Below are positions 62,540 to 64,000 of a stretch of DNA of 64,000 nucleotides, piece by piece. This stretch comes from Bifidobacterium asteroides. GTDB lineage: Bacteria; Actinomycetota; Actinomycetes; Actinomycetales; Bifidobacteriaceae. Numbering within the stretch: the stretch's first letter is position 1; each line of letters starts with the position of its first letter. Position numbers and translations under genes: made by a program. The stretch covers positions 2,046,001 to 2,110,000 of the forward strand of contig NZ_CP048272.1 in the NCBI RefSeq assembly GCF_019469425.1. The letters run 5' to 3'. The notes below the pieces were generated by a model. The model was given only the letters and a program-made list of their open reading frames with translations. It ran no database searches and was not told where the DNA came from.

Positions 62540-63590
62540 CCTTGGAGATATGGTCACCGGAAAACGCGGCTGGCATAGACGCTGAAAATTATATTCCTGA
62601 AATGCGGATCTGCGTTTTTCGAAGCCTGAGCCAGCACTTCATTGATCTTCTGCCCTCCGAAGTATGCAATGGGTTTGCCTTCACCGTCTTTGGCGGTGGT
62701 TGAGTTCAGGAAATCCTTATCCGCCAGAGTCTTGTAGTCGGCCGGAAACGTTCCCGCGCCGACCCTTAGATTGATGGCGCCAAGGTCATGGGACGCATAT
62801 TCTATGAACTTATAGGCAACGTCAGCTTTGGATGCCTTGTCGATCACCGCTAGGACGGAACCGCCATTCTCTGAATTGTGCTTCTCCCCTGCCTTTCAGA
62901 CAGGCATGGGCACCACCCGCCATTCTCCGGCCGTCCGAGGAGCTGAGGACACAAGATTCGGCAGTATCCACGCTCAGCTGAGCAGGGCAGCCGTCGACCA
63001 GTCGCCAGGCTGTGATTCCATTCGTCGGACCAGACGGAAAGCTTCTTATCGACAAGATCCTCTCTGACATCTTCTGCCAGTAGTCGATAAACCTCTGGGT
63101 CCCCTTGTCGCCTGTCAGGTTGATGGTGACATTCCGCCCATCGTCTGAGGCGCTATAGGGGTAGCCTCCGAATGCCCGGATCATGGATTTGAAGAAGCCT
63201 GCATCGCCCGCGTCGGCCTCGATGTACGAACCAGCTGCTTTGGTCTTCCTGGCAGCTTCGTAATATTCATCCCAGGTCCTCGGAGGCTCCCCCACTCCCG
63301 CCCTGTCGAGAACCTCCTTGTTGCAGAACAGAGCCATTGGGCCGGGGTCCATGGGCAGACCGCAGATGCCGCCGCTGATGGCCTACGAAGACCAAGTGCC
63401 TCTGGCATAGTCCTTGCTGAGACCCTTTACATTTTTTTATCTGGTACTCAGGAAGGTCCTCGTAGCTGAATTGCGCGGCATCAGGCAAGCCGGAGCCTGC
63501 GGCAGCAGCGTTGTTCAGCGATTTGCACTGATCGTTGCCAACGACGGCTGCAGAGGTGCACTTTTAGCGGCCATGGCTCTCTTGAATGCG
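62540..63590 (-). pseudogene. Solute-binding protein of a sugar ABC transporter, disrupted
   Basis: Minus-strand frames give NNAAAAGSGLPDAAQFSYED, then MALFCNKEVLDRAGVGEPPR and TWDEYYEAARKTKAAGSYIE. A frameshift follows, then KADVAYKFIEYASHDLGAIN. These are recognisable blocks of a CUT1 binding protein. The permease genes are missing. With the LacI remnant it is the relic of a lost sugar uptake locus. Confidence 0.75.
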
Positions 63591-63767
63591 GGTGCAAGGA
63601 GGGCACGGCACTTCGCTCGTCCTGGCGACACCCTCGGACTGGGAGAGTGTTGGTGCGCGTGGTACGGTGATAGGCACGGCCGGGCTGTCCCCGGCGCGCG
63701 GCCACAGCCCGGCCAGGGGGGGTCCAGGGCACGGTTGCAACTCTGCGGAAAAGAGGGTTTTTCTATT
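63591..63767. other. Upstream region of the right-edge secreted protein
   Basis: A GC-rich segment with no supported gene. AAGAGGG lies just before the next start. Confidence 0.4.
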
Positions 63768-64000
63768 ATGCGTCAGCGTCCGAGCTTGGCGGCCGCCGCT
63801 CTGGCCATCCTCCTGGCCCTGTCCTGCGCTCCTGCCCTGGCCGGAGGATCCAGCAGCCCATCGGAAGCAGCCACACCCGCCACCCTGGAAAACGCCGGGA
63901 AGCAGGACCCCGAAGCCCCCCGCCCGGATAGCCGGCAGCCCGACGCCGCTGGCAGCACGCTGACCGCAGCCCCGTCATCATCCCCGCTGGCCACGTTCTC
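63768..64000 (+). CDS. Secreted or surface protein, N-terminal part
   Basis: About 77 codons are visible and the frame continues past the right edge. MRQRPSLAAAALAILLALSC followed by APALAGG is a classic signal peptide with a likely cleavage after ALA. After that comes a Ser/Pro/Ala-rich low-complexity segment, as in exported cell-wall proteins of actinobacteria. AAGAGGG lies 11 bases before the ATG. Too little is visible to name a family. Confidence 0.6.
   Translation, partial: MRQRPSLAAAALAILLALSCAPALAGGSSSPSEAATPATLENAGKQDPEAPRPDSRQPDAAGSTLTAAPSSSPLATF

Overview
The window looks like a chromosomal segment of a Bifidobacterium-like actinobacterium. It is GC-rich and carries strong GGAGG-type ribosome binding sites. 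The layout is typical of that group: a tad pilus operon running into dnaX, ppk next to a Nudix/histidine-phosphatase fusion, MurT-GatD beside dnaB, ftsY-amtB-glnB, and a sugar ABC importer without its own ATPase. The family-level placement is an inference from gene content. An insect-gut or plant-associated lifestyle is suggested, not shown, by an N-glycan-type glycosidase locus.

Region 1 (1-5827, minus strand) is a compact tad/Flp operon (CpaE-like, TadA, TadB, TadC, a DUF4244 pilin-like protein, TadE and a TadE-like protein) ending in dnaX, which runs off the left edge. Region 2 (5828-28987) is mostly core genome: a candidate small RNA, ppk, the MutT1-like fusion, upp, an FtsX-type permease, a GDPD, an aldo-keto reductase, an AarF kinase, the GatD/MurT pair, dnaB, a MATE exporter, glnB, amtB and ftsY. 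Two core proteins are odd. MurT has no zinc-ribbon cysteines, and PII (GlnB) has Val instead of the modifiable Tyr51, with no glnD beside it.

Region 3 (28988-44477) starts with a GNAT gene and a decayed two-component system, then a glycan locus. A ROK regulator faces a minus-strand set made of GH2 beta-mannosidase, GH29 fucosidase, a solute-binding lipoprotein, two permeases and GH38 alpha-mannosidase. These enzymes fit stepwise trimming of fucosylated, mannose-rich N-glycan cores after uptake. The binding-protein gene has a 14-G run just after its lipobox, which could make the locus phase variable. Copies of an AATTGAT/ATCAATT motif sit in its intergenic regions.

Region 4 (44478-57835) is a genomic island of about 13.3 kb in a tRNA-Lys(UUU) gene, bounded by a 36-bp exact repeat of the tRNA 3' half. 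It carries a 1270-residue SF1B helicase, a P-type ATPase remnant, a frameshifted XRE-type regulator, a DUF805 protein, a toxin-antitoxin-like pair and a multiply broken integrase. It also holds two paralogous membrane-anchored stalk proteins that both end in C-x5-C-G-I-G at the very C-terminus. This pair is my best candidate for an undescribed system.

Region 5 (57836-64000) is mostly decayed DNA: a second helicase C-terminal fragment, an ECF-type S-component remnant, and LacI and solute-binding-protein remnants. It also has an apparently intact pair (membrane-anchored flavodoxin-like protein and NAD(P)-binding protein) and the start of a secreted protein gene at the right edge.
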